From Actinomycetota bacterium (GTDB taxonomy: Bacteria > Actinomycetota > Humimicrobiia > Humimicrobiales > Humimicrobiaceae), in contig PMCC01000083.1 in assembly GCA_003155275.1 (NCBI GenBank), forward strand, positions 1,548 to 9,417: a stretch of DNA of 7,870 nt, written 5' to 3'. Of this stretch, positions 1-6,556 are shown in pieces. A model generated the notes under the pieces. The model was not told where the DNA came from. It ran no database searches and saw nothing but the letters and a program-made list of their open reading frames with translations. Numbering within the stretch: position 1 is the first letter of the stretch; the number at the start of each line of letters is the position of its first letter. Made by a program: the position numbers and the translations under genes.

Positions 1-96
1 CTTGAAAGAATCGGCGACAATGCAGTCAATATCGGAGATAGGGTAGTGTACTACCTGACGGGTGACTTTAGAGCAATTCACAGCGATTCGGAATAA
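1..96 (+). CDS. phoU: PhoU-like phosphate transport regulator, C-terminal end (5' part outside the window)
   Basis: Frame 1 is open from the left edge to TAA at 94-96 and encodes 31 residues. The visible LERIGDNAVNIGDRVVYYLT matches the last helix of PhoU, where an ER(I/A)GD-(H/N)A-x-NI-x-(E/D)-x-V-x-Y-x-x-(T/S)G pattern is typical. Family knowledge: PhoU is a cytoplasmic three-helix-bundle protein that restrains the PstSCAB phosphate transporter and PhoR signalling, with metal-binding acidic motifs in each bundle. The pst genes would be expected upstream, off the window. The stop lies 43 bases before the rubrerythrin start, and no terminator is visible in that gap, so some read-through into rubrerythrin is possible. 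Only the tail is visible, so a PhoU-domain fusion cannot be excluded. Confidence 0.8.
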   Translation, partial: LERIGDNAVNIGDRVVYYLTGDFRAIHSDSE

Positions 97-128
97 GGCT
101 AAAAAATACATATTTTAAAAAAGTTCTT

Positions 129-135
129 AAGGAGG
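129..135 (+). promoter_or_regulatory. Strong Shine-Dalgarno sequence of rubrerythrin
   Basis: AAGGAGG lies four bases before the ATG at 140. It is a full match to the anti-Shine-Dalgarno core and decides the rubrerythrin start. It is also the only strong ribosome binding site in the window, which contrasts with the SD-less starts of the downstream cluster. Confidence 0.85.
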
Positions 136-139
136 AGAA

Positions 140-646
140 ATGGTTAAAGAGGGTTCAAAAACTTTGGAAAACTTAAAAGAGGCATTTGCAGGAGAATCCC
201 AGGCTAACAGGAAATACTTGTCTTTTGCTGCAAAAGCAGACGCAGAAGGTTATCCTCAGGCAGCAAAACTTTTCAGGGCAGCTGCTGATGCTGAGACTGT
301 CCATGCACTTGCACACTTCAGGGCCATGGATGGAATAAAAAGCACAAAGGAAAACCTTGCAGCCGCAGTTGGGGGAGAGACATTTGAATTTAGAAACATG
401 TATCCGCCAATGATCCAGACAGCAGACGCTGAGGGTGAAAATGCCGCACAGGTCAGTTTCATGAATGCCAACGCTGTAGAAGAGATACATGCAAGGCTAT
501 ACCAGAAATATCTTGATAATCTTGCAAGTATTCCTGCAGCAGAGATTTTTGTCTGCCAGGTATGCGGAAATACTGTTGAAGGGAATGCTCCTGATATTTG
601 CCCGGTCTGCGGCTCCCCAAAAGCAAAATTCAAATTGATAGGTTAG
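140..646 (+). CDS. rbr: Rubrerythrin (diiron peroxidase with rubredoxin tail)
   Basis: 168 residues, within the usual rubrerythrin range. The N-terminal ferritin-like four-helix domain (about residues 7-130) shows the expected diiron ligand pattern: E19, ExxH at 52-55, GExxE at 80-83 and a second ExxH at 114-117. The C-terminal rubredoxin-like domain has CxxC at 139-142 and CPxCG at 154-158, which bind one iron in an FeS4 site. Family knowledge: rubrerythrins are cytoplasmic and reduce hydrogen peroxide to water, with electrons passing from NAD(P)H-dependent reductases or rubredoxin through the FeS4 centre to the diiron site. They are typical of anaerobes. The ATG at 140 has a strong SD. The gene is followed by about 160 bases of AT-rich sequence and a hairpin terminator, so it looks like its own unit, or the last gene of a phoU unit. 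I see no convincing PerR or Fur box in the short upstream gap. Confidence 0.95.
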   Translation: MVKEGSKTLENLKEAFAGESQANRKYLSFAAKADAEGYPQAAKLFRAAADAETVHALAHFRAMDGIKSTKENLAAAVGGETFEFRNMYPPMIQTADAEGENAAQVSFMNANAVEEIHARLYQKYLDNLASIPAAEIFVCQVCGNTVEGNAPDICPVCGSPKAKFKLIG

Positions 647-804
647 AAATATTTTTTAGTATTTTTAAATCTGTTCGCATCAAGATAATTTGTGAAGTTT
701 GTTTTGAAGTTGTAGTTGTATTTTATAGAGGCAGTCTTTAAAGATATTTAATATTTATAAAAGTCCGAATAATAGAACGACTGATTTAAACTTGTAAAAA
801 ATAT

Positions 805-857
805 AAAATAAGGCTGGTTCCTGTTATAATTATTATCAGGTTCCGGCCTTATTTTTT
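805..857 (+). terminator. Rho-independent terminator after rubrerythrin, just before rsmI
   Basis: The 5' arm AAAATAAGGCTGG (805-817) pairs with 3' arm CCGGCCTTATTTT (843-855), 13 pairs with one G-T wobble. After a 2x2 TT/TT internal loop, CCTG (820-823) pairs with CAGG (837-840), leaving a 13-base AT-rich loop. The 3' arm ends in a T run (852-857). Because the arms begin in A and end in T, the hairpin could also stop transcription from the minus strand. Its end lies only 26 bases before the rsmI ATG, so the rsmI promoter must sit in that short space, or transcription must pass the hairpin. In the latter case it would act as an attenuator in the rsmI leader. Confidence 0.75.
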
Positions 858-883
858 ACAATCAGATTTAAATGGGCGTGTAA

Positions 884-1726
884 ATGAGCATCTTATATAT
901 TTGTGCAACCCCTATCGGCAATCTTAATGATGCAAGTTTCAGGCTGATAGAAGTCTTGAAGGCTGCAGATTTTATTATAGCGGAAGATACAAGGACTGCC
1001 ACCAAACTGCTTTCAAGATTTGAAATAAAAAAAAGTCCCGGCAGCGTAGTCAGTTATCAGGATTACTCCTCGCCGGCAAAAACAGGTCTTATTTTGGACA
1101 GGATAAAACAATCCCAATCTGCGGCCCTCATATCAGAATCAGGCATTCCGGCCATCCAGGATCCGGGATATAAAATAATTAAAAATTGTATTGAAAATAA
1201 CATTGTGCTTAAAGTAATTCCTGGGCCCAATGCCGCTTTAAGCGCCCTTGTACTTTCCGGCCTTCCCACTGATAGTTTTCTTTTTGTGGGGTTCCTGCCT
1301 AAAACGGATACCAAGAGAAAAGATAAAATCTTTGAATTGGCTTATCAGCCTTTCACCTTGATTTTTTATGAGTCTCCACTCAGGATTATAAACCTGCTGC
1401 AGGAGTTACTGGAAGTCCTCGGGAATAGAAATGCCTGCCTTGCAAGAGAAATTACAAAAATATATGAAGAGTCAATTCGGGGCACAATTATGGAAGTACT
1501 GAAAATACTCCAAACAAGGCCTTCAATTAAAGGAGAAATCGTGCTTGTTGTTGAAGGTTACAAAAAGCAGCTGATTAAGGATTTTGAAGACTCCGAAATA
1601 AAAAAGGATTATATCAAGCTTGTAAAACAAAATATTCCGCAAAAGGACATATTTAAAATAATTCAATCAAGATATGATATAGACCGCCAAAAATTGTATA
1701 ATATCACAAAAATCTCTAAAAAATAG
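884..1726 (+). CDS. rsmI: 16S rRNA (cytidine1402-2'-O)-methyltransferase RsmI
   Basis: 280 residues, normal for the family. The N-terminus has the family signature ATPIGNLNDASFR (8-20) and AEDTR (33-37). Further conserved blocks are IPGPNAALSAL (112-122), SGLPTDSFLFVGFLP (125-139), FYESPLRI (161-168), AREITKIYEES (187-197) and GEIVLVVEG (217-225). These belong to the tetrapyrrole-methylase fold, and the last 50 residues form the usual lysine-rich helical C-terminal region. Family knowledge: RsmI uses S-adenosylmethionine to methylate the 2'-O of C1402 in the 16S decoding centre, together with RsmH at the same base. The usual SDAGTP block reads SESGIPAIQDPG (84-95), an unusual variant. The start is fixed by an in-frame TAA directly before the ATG. 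No SD is seen; only GGGCG at 874-878. It is followed 31 bases later by metG, probably in one operon. Confidence 0.95.
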   Translation: MSILYICATPIGNLNDASFRLIEVLKAADFIIAEDTRTATKLLSRFEIKKSPGSVVSYQDYSSPAKTGLILDRIKQSQSAALISESGIPAIQDPGYKIIKNCIENNIVLKVIPGPNAALSALVLSGLPTDSFLFVGFLPKTDTKRKDKIFELAYQPFTLIFYESPLRIINLLQELLEVLGNRNACLAREITKIYEESIRGTIMEVLKILQTRPSIKGEIVLVVEGYKKQLIKDFEDSEIKKDYIKLVKQNIPQKDIFKIIQSRYDIDRQKLYNITKISKK

Positions 1727-1757
1727 ATCAGAGAAATCAATAACAAAAAGGGAAAAA

Positions 1758-3317
1758 ATGGCAGAAGAAAAAAAAGATAGATTTTATATAACTACTGCAA
1801 TCCCATATATGAATGCAAAGCTGCATCTGGGACAGGTATATGAATTCATCCTTGCTGATGTAATGGCAAGATATCACAGGCTCCTGGGGGAAGATACATA
1901 TTTTTTAACAGGTTCCGATGAGCATGGACAGAAGATCTTTAAAAGTGCCGCTGCAAAAGGAGTCACCCAGAAAGAATATGTTGACGATATGGTTGCGGAC
2001 ATGAAGAGGATTTTAAAGCTTTATTGCATCAGCAATGATGCTTTTATCAGGACCACTGATGAGGCGCACGAACAGACAGTGCGGAATATCTACAGCAAGA
2101 TGTTTGAAAATGGCGATGTTTACAAAAATGCCTACGAAGGCTGGTATTGCGTCCCGTGCGAGACTTTCCTTATGGACGGCCAGCTTGTTGATGGAAAGTG
2201 TCCTCAGTGCAGCCGTGAGGTTGAATTGGTAAAGGAAGATAATTACTTTTTTAAGCTATCAAATTATGAAGCAAGGCTGTTAAAATATATTGAAGACAAC
2301 CCGGATTTTATAATTCCCGAAACCAGGCGCAATGAAGTGATTGGACTCTTAAAACAGGGCCTGAAGGACTTCAGTATTTCAAGGACCACCGTCAAGTGGG
2401 GCGTGCAGATACCCTTTGATTCTTCACAATACAGCTATGTATGGGTTGATGCGCTTATAAATTACATATCAGCTCTCGGCTATGGTTCCAAAAATGACGA
2501 GCTGTTTGTAAAATACTGGCCCGCGGACCAGCAGCATATAGGAAAAGATATATTAAAATTTCATGCCGTAATTTGGCCTGCGCTACTGATGTCCATCGGG
2601 GTCACCCCTCCAAAACAAGTCATTATACACGGCTGGATAATGAAGGGAGGCGAAAAGCTTTCCAAATCAAAAGGCATTACGCTTGACCCGGATGAAATGG
2701 CCGATGAATATGGGGTGGATGCGATAAGATATTTTTTCACAAGGGAAATCTCATTCGGAAATGACGGCTCCTTTACTGCAGAAGCAATGCAGAAAAGATA
2801 TAATGCTGAGTTGAGCAATGATTATGGAAACCTGGTTTCAAGAACTCTTGCCATGATAGAAAAATACCGCGATGGGGTTATTCCCCCAAAGACAGAAGGG
2901 GATGCGAATTTAAAAAAACTCTGGAATGAAACCAGAAAGTCTGCCTTAAAGTCTATTCATGGTTTTGGGTACGGCGATTGCCTTGTAACGATATGGAACT
3001 TTATAAATGCTGCGAACAAATATATTGAAGACAGCAGGCCATGGGAGGCTGCAAAAAGCGCTGCTCCTGAAGATGTAAAGAAACTGGACAATATATTGTA
3101 CAGCCTTGCAGAATGTATAAGGCTTTCAACCATACTGGTGTATCCATTTATGCCGTCTGCGGCCATGAAAGTATTTGAGCAGCTTGGGATTAAAAAAGAT
3201 ATGGACACGGAGCCATTGATTGCTGAATATGGAAACTGGGGGGACTTTGAAGGAAACACCAAAACCGGCAAGAGGGAGATATTATTTCCACGAATTGAAA
3301 ATGAAAAAGCGCTTTAA
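1758..3317 (+). CDS. metG: Methionyl-tRNA synthetase, compact form
   Basis: 519 residues. Class I catalytic signatures are HLGQ (23-26, the HIGH motif) after TTAIPYMNAKL, TGSDEHGQK (51-59), and KLSKS (300-304, the KMSKS motif). The connective-peptide zinc knuckle has CxxC at 131-134 and CxxC at 148-151. WPADQQHIGKDILKFH (254-269) is a typical MetRS block. A helical anticodon-binding domain follows from about 370. The protein ends without the Trbp111-like C-terminal domain that many Bacillota and Enterobacteria MetRS carry (about 660-680 residues), so it is the short type. Family knowledge: it charges tRNA-Met with methionine using ATP in the cytoplasm and so feeds both initiation and elongation. 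The start has a weak SD (AAGGGA, four bases before the ATG). It sits 31 bases after rsmI and 57 before tatD. I see no T-box in front of it. Confidence 0.97.
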   Translation: MAEEKKDRFYITTAIPYMNAKLHLGQVYEFILADVMARYHRLLGEDTYFLTGSDEHGQKIFKSAAAKGVTQKEYVDDMVADMKRILKLYCISNDAFIRTTDEAHEQTVRNIYSKMFENGDVYKNAYEGWYCVPCETFLMDGQLVDGKCPQCSREVELVKEDNYFFKLSNYEARLLKYIEDNPDFIIPETRRNEVIGLLKQGLKDFSISRTTVKWGVQIPFDSSQYSYVWVDALINYISALGYGSKNDELFVKYWPADQQHIGKDILKFHAVIWPALLMSIGVTPPKQVIIHGWIMKGGEKLSKSKGITLDPDEMADEYGVDAIRYFFTREISFGNDGSFTAEAMQKRYNAELSNDYGNLVSRTLAMIEKYRDGVIPPKTEGDANLKKLWNETRKSALKSIHGFGYGDCLVTIWNFINAANKYIEDSRPWEAAKSAAPEDVKKLDNILYSLAECIRLSTILVYPFMPSAAMKVFEQLGIKKDMDTEPLIAEYGNWGDFEGNTKTGKREILFPRIENEKAL

Positions 3318-3384
3318 GAAATTTTATGCGCAATTTATTAATTATTTTATTTTTGCAGGGATGCTGCTAATTTTATGCAAGTAA
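3301..3384 (+). CDS. Candidate 27-residue membrane peptide bridging metG and tatD
   Basis: An ATG at 3301 opens a frame of 27 codons ending in TAA at 3382-3384. It overlaps the last 17 bases of metG and the first 10 of tatD, in a different frame from both. The peptide begins MKKRFKK and continues with a hydrophobic run (FINYFIFAGMLLILC, residues 12-26), the layout of a single-pass small membrane peptide. No SD is visible, so translation would depend on ribosomes finishing metG. An AT-rich gap gives such a frame by chance quite often, so this may be noise or only a device for coupling translation into tatD. Confidence 0.2.
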   Translation: MKKRFKKFYAQFINYFIFAGMLLILCK

Positions 3385-4307
3385 GAACAGGTAATTCAAA
3401 TAATGCTGCAGTTCTTTTAAACGCCGAAAATTCTGAAAAAATTGAAAATCGGGAAATCCCTGATAGCAATATCAGCTTCGTAAGCTCTTCAAAAGCTACG
3501 GACTCGCGCAGCTATTATTTTATTGATACCCATGCGCACCTGGATATGCTAAAACAAATGACGCCTGATTTTGCTGTAAGCGAGTCTGAGCGCCAACAGG
3601 TTAAATATATTATAAATATTGGCTCCGACCTCCCGGGAAGTATCAAATCCTCAGAATATGCTTTTCGATTTGAAAATGTCTTTGCTGCAGTCGGGGTTCA
3701 TCCCCATGATGCACAGGATTTTGATGAAAGCACCATAAAAGAGCTTGAATCCCTGATAGCCCGGAATAAAAAGATTGTTGCCATTGGAGAGACCGGCTTT
3801 GATTATTTCCGGAATCTTAGCCCTAAGGATTCGCAAAAAAAAGCGTTTATTTCACAGATAGAGCTTGCTCTAAAATACAGACTGCCTCTTGTGATACACG
3901 ACAGGGATGCGCATGAAGACATGCTGAGTATATTGAAACATTTCAGTGATAATGGAAACAATAAGGATTTCCGAGCAGTTATACACTGTTTTTCAGGAGA
4001 CAGGCGCTTTGCGTTTGATTGCCTTGAGATGGGCCTTTTTATTTCCTTTACAGGAGTTATTACTTTTCTAAATGCAAAAGAGCTTGTAAATACGGTTAGA
4101 GAGGTCCCTATTGACAGGATATTTGTAGAGACAGACGCACCTTTTTTAGCGCCCCAGGAGAAAAGGGGCCAGGAAAACTACCCGGGTTTTGTAAAATATA
4201 TTGCAAATAAGATTGCTGAGATAAAACAGCTGCCTTTGGAAGTTGTGGCACGGACAACCTCAAAAAATGCTGAAGATTTTTTTAATCTTTTTAATTGCTG
4301 GTCATAA
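3375..4307 (+). CDS. tatD: TatD-family metal-dependent nuclease with N-terminal extension
   Basis: 310 residues; ordinary family members have about 255-265. The TatD hydrolase barrel starts near residue 48: HxH in IDTHAHLD (H53, H55), VGVHPHD (106-112), AIGETGFD with E139, VIHDRD with H175, VIHCFSGD with H204, and VETDAPFLAP with D254, then the RGQENYP block (264-270). All metal ligands are present. Family knowledge: TatD proteins are cytoplasmic DNases/exonucleases with two divalent metals, linked to DNA repair and 3'-5' trimming. The first 47 residues are an S/N/E-rich stretch without recognisable domain. The frame has no ATG, GTG or TTG between 3375 and the HxH motif, and upstream it reaches a stop at 3339-3341 with no other good start, so the extension seems to be encoded. 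The RBS is poor (CAGGG 14 bases away). An exact 10-base repeat AATTTTATGC occurs at 3320 and at 3369 over the start codon. Confidence 0.92.
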   Translation: MQVRTGNSNNAAVLLNAENSEKIENREIPDSNISFVSSSKATDSRSYYFIDTHAHLDMLKQMTPDFAVSESERQQVKYIINIGSDLPGSIKSSEYAFRFENVFAAVGVHPHDAQDFDESTIKELESLIARNKKIVAIGETGFDYFRNLSPKDSQKKAFISQIELALKYRLPLVIHDRDAHEDMLSILKHFSDNGNNKDFRAVIHCFSGDRRFAFDCLEMGLFISFTGVITFLNAKELVNTVREVPIDRIFVETDAPFLAPQEKRGQENYPGFVKYIANKIAEIKQLPLEVVARTTSKNAEDFFNLFNCWS

Positions 4308-4479
4308 AATCACGGGATAAACTGTATTATGAGATAAATGTGGCTTCGGATTAAATATATCGGCATAATAATCAGGAGACAGCGTAAACATAATGCCTTA
4401 AAAACCACCGAAGTAAACAGGAAGTCAGGGTAAACGCTATTTCAAAAAGTATTAAAAATAAACAACTGCTGATGATTAA
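4308..4479. other. 172-base gap between tatD and rsmA without a recognisable gene
   Basis: In related gene orders this position often holds rpf or rnmV; neither is present. The gap holds a 31-codon frame (4338-4433) coding for a very basic peptide beginning MWLRIKYIGIIIRR, with no SD, and a second frame open from 4394 that ends at 4495, across the rsmA start, without a good start codon. GTAAAC appears three times (4384, 4413, 4430). AGCGT at 4381 could pair with ACGCT at 4434, but the loop would be long. None of this is enough to call a gene, promoter or terminator. Confidence 0.4.
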
Positions 4480-5361
4480 ATGGATGAATTTATAAGTTCT
4501 GCAGGCAATACCGCCTTACTGCTTAAAAAATATGACATAAAGCTAAAAAAAAGCCTTGGGCAGAATTTTTTAATAGATACAAACATCCTAAAAAAAATAG
4601 CAAAAGCTTCTGGCGCCGGTGAAAATGATACAATACTGGAAATAGGAAGCGGCCTTGGCTCCCTAACTGAGATCCTTGTTCCATTAGTCAAAAAAATAGT
4701 CTGTGTTGAAGTGGATGCAAAGCTTTCTAAAGCATTCCGTGAAGAAATGGCAGGCTTTATTGGGAACAATATTACCCTCATTGAATCAGATGCCATGAAA
4801 ATCGATTATAGCAGACTGGCCGGGGAATTTAAAATTAATAAGGTTATCTCCAATCTGCCTTATAAAATAGCTGCGCCTCTGATAATCACTATTTTAAAGA
4901 ATGCTCCGGGAATAGATAAGATGTACCTTACAATTCAGAAAGACATTGCTTGCAGGCTGACAGCAAAGACAGGGGATAAAAACTACAGTTCTTATACAGT
5001 AAAATCTGCTCTCCTGGCAGATTTTAGAATAATGTTCCAGATATCAGGGACTTGTTTTATGCCTGTTCCAAACGTTGACTCTGTATTTGTTGAAGTTTGC
5101 CGTAAAAACATGAAAGCCAACGAAATAGGCCCTGATCTTGTAAATGAATTCTTCAGTTTTATAGACAATTGTTTTTTACACCGTAGGAAGAAACTCGTCA
5201 ATTCCCTGCAAAAAGTCCTGGAAAAATTTAACATTGACAAAAAAGATTTAATGGTTAAAATGCTACATGGTATCGGGAAAGATGCAGAAGTGCGTGCCGA
5301 AGAGATGACCTTAGATGATTTCATAAAGCTTTTTCTGGCTTTGAAATATCCCAATGTTTAA
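4480..5361 (+). CDS. rsmA: 16S rRNA (adenine1518-N6/adenine1519-N6)-dimethyltransferase RsmA
   Basis: 293 residues, slightly longer than E. coli KsgA (273) and normal for Gram-positive types. The N-terminal KKSLGQNFLID (23-33) is diagnostic. The Rossmann methyltransferase motifs follow in order: LEIGSGLGSLTEIL (53-66, SAM binding), CVEVDAKL (75-82), IESDAMKID (101-109), and the catalytic NLPY at 125-128. PVPNVDS (195-201) and HRRKKLVNSL (234-243) belong to the C-terminal rRNA-binding part. Family knowledge: it dimethylates two adenines in helix 45 of 16S rRNA late in 30S assembly; loss gives kasugamycin resistance. The ATG at 4480 places SLGQNFLID at the expected distance. No SD is present, and a short frame (ATG at 4472, TAA ending 4495) overlaps the start. 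Its presence with RsmI puts two decoding-site methylases in one cluster. Confidence 0.96.
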   Translation: MDEFISSAGNTALLLKKYDIKLKKSLGQNFLIDTNILKKIAKASGAGENDTILEIGSGLGSLTEILVPLVKKIVCVEVDAKLSKAFREEMAGFIGNNITLIESDAMKIDYSRLAGEFKINKVISNLPYKIAAPLIITILKNAPGIDKMYLTIQKDIACRLTAKTGDKNYSSYTVKSALLADFRIMFQISGTCFMPVPNVDSVFVEVCRKNMKANEIGPDLVNEFFSFIDNCFLHRRKKLVNSLQKVLEKFNIDKKDLMVKMLHGIGKDAEVRAEEMTLDDFIKLFLALKYPNV

Positions 5362-5434
5362 CAGGGACAAAAAGATAATACTGGCATCAGGCTGGTATAT
5401 TACAGTAAAAGTATTTATACTGTCTTTTAGATAA
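5354..5434 (+). CDS. Candidate 26-residue peptide bridging rsmA and ispE
   Basis: The ATG at 5354 overlaps the rsmA stop codon (ATGTTTAA), and the frame runs 26 codons to TAA at 5432-5434, two bases before the ispE ATG. It starts MFNRDKKIILASGW and ends in a hydrophobic/basic stretch. No SD is visible. Its layout would deliver terminating ribosomes directly to the SD-less ispE start. The frame crosses a small hairpin (ACAGTA 5402-5407 with TACTGT 5418-5423, loop of ten). The frame may be chance in AT-rich DNA; I know no homologue. Confidence 0.18.
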   Translation: MFNRDKKIILASGWYITVKVFILSFR

Positions 5435-5436
5435 TT

Positions 5437-6528
5437 ATGACAACAAATAAAAAGCTAATCATTAATTCTGCCGGCAAAATAAACCTTTACCTTAATGTTT
5501 CAAAAAACTTAAGGCCTGATGGGTACCATGAGATAAAGTCCATAATGCAAAGTGTCAGCCTTTACGATGAGTTGCATTTTGAGGTTTACCGGAACAATGA
5601 TATAAGTGAACGGGACAGTATCGACAATGGCGAAGTTGCCGGTACTGCTGGTGATTGTAAGGACAATTATAATTTTAGTGGCTCAAGGGATAGTCTTGCC
5701 GGCAGCATCAAGGCAAATAATGCCGGAAGCGCGGGAATTTTAAAAGACGATGGCGGCCATGAGACAAGCAGCGGCTGTTTAAGCGGTGAAAAAAGTATAA
5801 TGATATCCTGCAACAATATTGATATTCCGCTTAATGAAAAAAACCTGGTGCATAAAGCTGCTTACATTGTAATGAAAAAATATAATCTCGGTAAAAAGTA
5901 TAATATCAGGATAAATATAAAGAAGCGCATACCGGTGGGTGCCGGCCTTGCCGGAGGCAGTACTAATGCTGCGGCAACACTTCTTGCATTGGACAGGCTC
6001 TTTAATCTTAAACTTTCAAGCGCAGAGCTTATTGATATAGGCAACCAAGTGGGCTCAGATGTGCCTTTCTGCATATCGGGAGGGACGGCCCTGATAGAAG
6101 GCAAAGGGGAAATAATATCAAAACTTCCCGACCTGCCATTTTATTGGGTGGTGCTGGCAATAAACGGCAAAAAATTCTCTTCAGGAGATGTTTACGATAA
6201 ATTTGACCTGGTGGGGAAATCAAAAAAAACTGTACATAAAGTTCTTGTCGAAAAGCTGGCAAATTGTAAGTATGGGGAGTTTTTTACGAGGCTTGATAAT
6301 GATCTTGAAAGGGTTGTCGTTCTTGAAGACAAGATGGTCACGATACTTAAGAACAAAGCAGTTGAATGCGGAGCTTTTTCTTCAATGATGACAGGCAGCG
6401 GACCTGCAATATTTGCTTTCTGCGAGGACCTGGCAATCGCAAAGAAGGTCTACGCAGGACTGGGCGAAATATCAAATAAGGTTTATCTTACTTATACCAC
6501 GCCAAACAGCCAGAATTTTTTAAACTAA
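5437..6528 (+). CDS. ispE: 4-diphosphocytidyl-2-C-methyl-D-erythritol kinase IspE with inserted low-complexity segment
   Basis: 363 residues against the usual 280-310. GHMP-kinase signatures: SAGKINLYLNV (11-21, substrate-site K14), GYHEIKSIMQSVSLYDEL (29-46), the ATP-binding loop PVGAGLAGGSTNAAATL (166-182), GSDVPF with catalytic D208 (206-211), and the C-terminal MTGSGPAIFAF (318-328). Family knowledge: IspE phosphorylates the 2-hydroxyl of CDP-ME with ATP in the MEP pathway to isopentenyl diphosphate, in the cytoplasm. The extra length lies between the first beta region and the INLV-type block PLNEKNLVHKAA (131-142): residues about 51-117 are rich in G, S, N and D, without recognisable domain. 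The reading frame is unbroken through it and the active-site motifs are intact. There is no SD at the ATG. Together with rsmA upstream it continues the operon; tRNA-Gln follows 28 bases later. Confidence 0.95.
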   Translation: MTTNKKLIINSAGKINLYLNVSKNLRPDGYHEIKSIMQSVSLYDELHFEVYRNNDISERDSIDNGEVAGTAGDCKDNYNFSGSRDSLAGSIKANNAGSAGILKDDGGHETSSGCLSGEKSIMISCNNIDIPLNEKNLVHKAAYIVMKKYNLGKKYNIRINIKKRIPVGAGLAGGSTNAAATLLALDRLFNLKLSSAELIDIGNQVGSDVPFCISGGTALIEGKGEIISKLPDLPFYWVVLAINGKKFSSGDVYDKFDLVGKSKKTVHKVLVEKLANCKYGEFFTRLDNDLERVVVLEDKMVTILKNKAVECGAFSSMMTGSGPAIFAFCEDLAIAKKVYAGLGEISNKVYLTYTTPNSQNFLN

Positions 6529-6556
6529 AAAAGTTACTTTAAATGTTTTTAGTTAT

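Noticed and set aside
256..633. Long minus-strand open frame opposite rubrerythrin (125 codons)
   Set aside because: It is the antisense shadow of a clear gene, has no SD or recognisable domain, and its composition follows from the codon use of rubrerythrin.
650..804. Possible promoter or small RNA in the rubrerythrin-rsmI gap
   Set aside because: The sequence is AT-rich, with no pair of -35 and -10 boxes at good spacing, no open frame beyond a few codons, and no structured part other than the terminator.
3320..3378. Direct repeat AATTTTATGC around the tatD start as a regulatory site or duplication scar
   Set aside because: Ten bases only, AT-rich, with flanks that do not match; noted in the tatD entry but not supported as a site.
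4384..4435. Three GTAAAC copies as an operator or repeat array
   Set aside because: Six-base matches at uneven spacing (29 and 17) in AT-rich DNA; too short to separate from chance.
5393..5401. TGGTATATT as an extended -10 promoter for ispE
   Set aside because: It resembles TGnTATAAT, but no -35 box lies at 16-18 bases and such matches are common in AT-rich DNA. It lies inside a probable operon.
6516..6532. TTTTTTA-AAC-TAAAAAA hairpin at the end of ispE as a terminator
   Set aside because: The stem contains only A-T pairs with a three-base loop and no following T run; it is too weak, and tRNA-Gln follows in the same direction.
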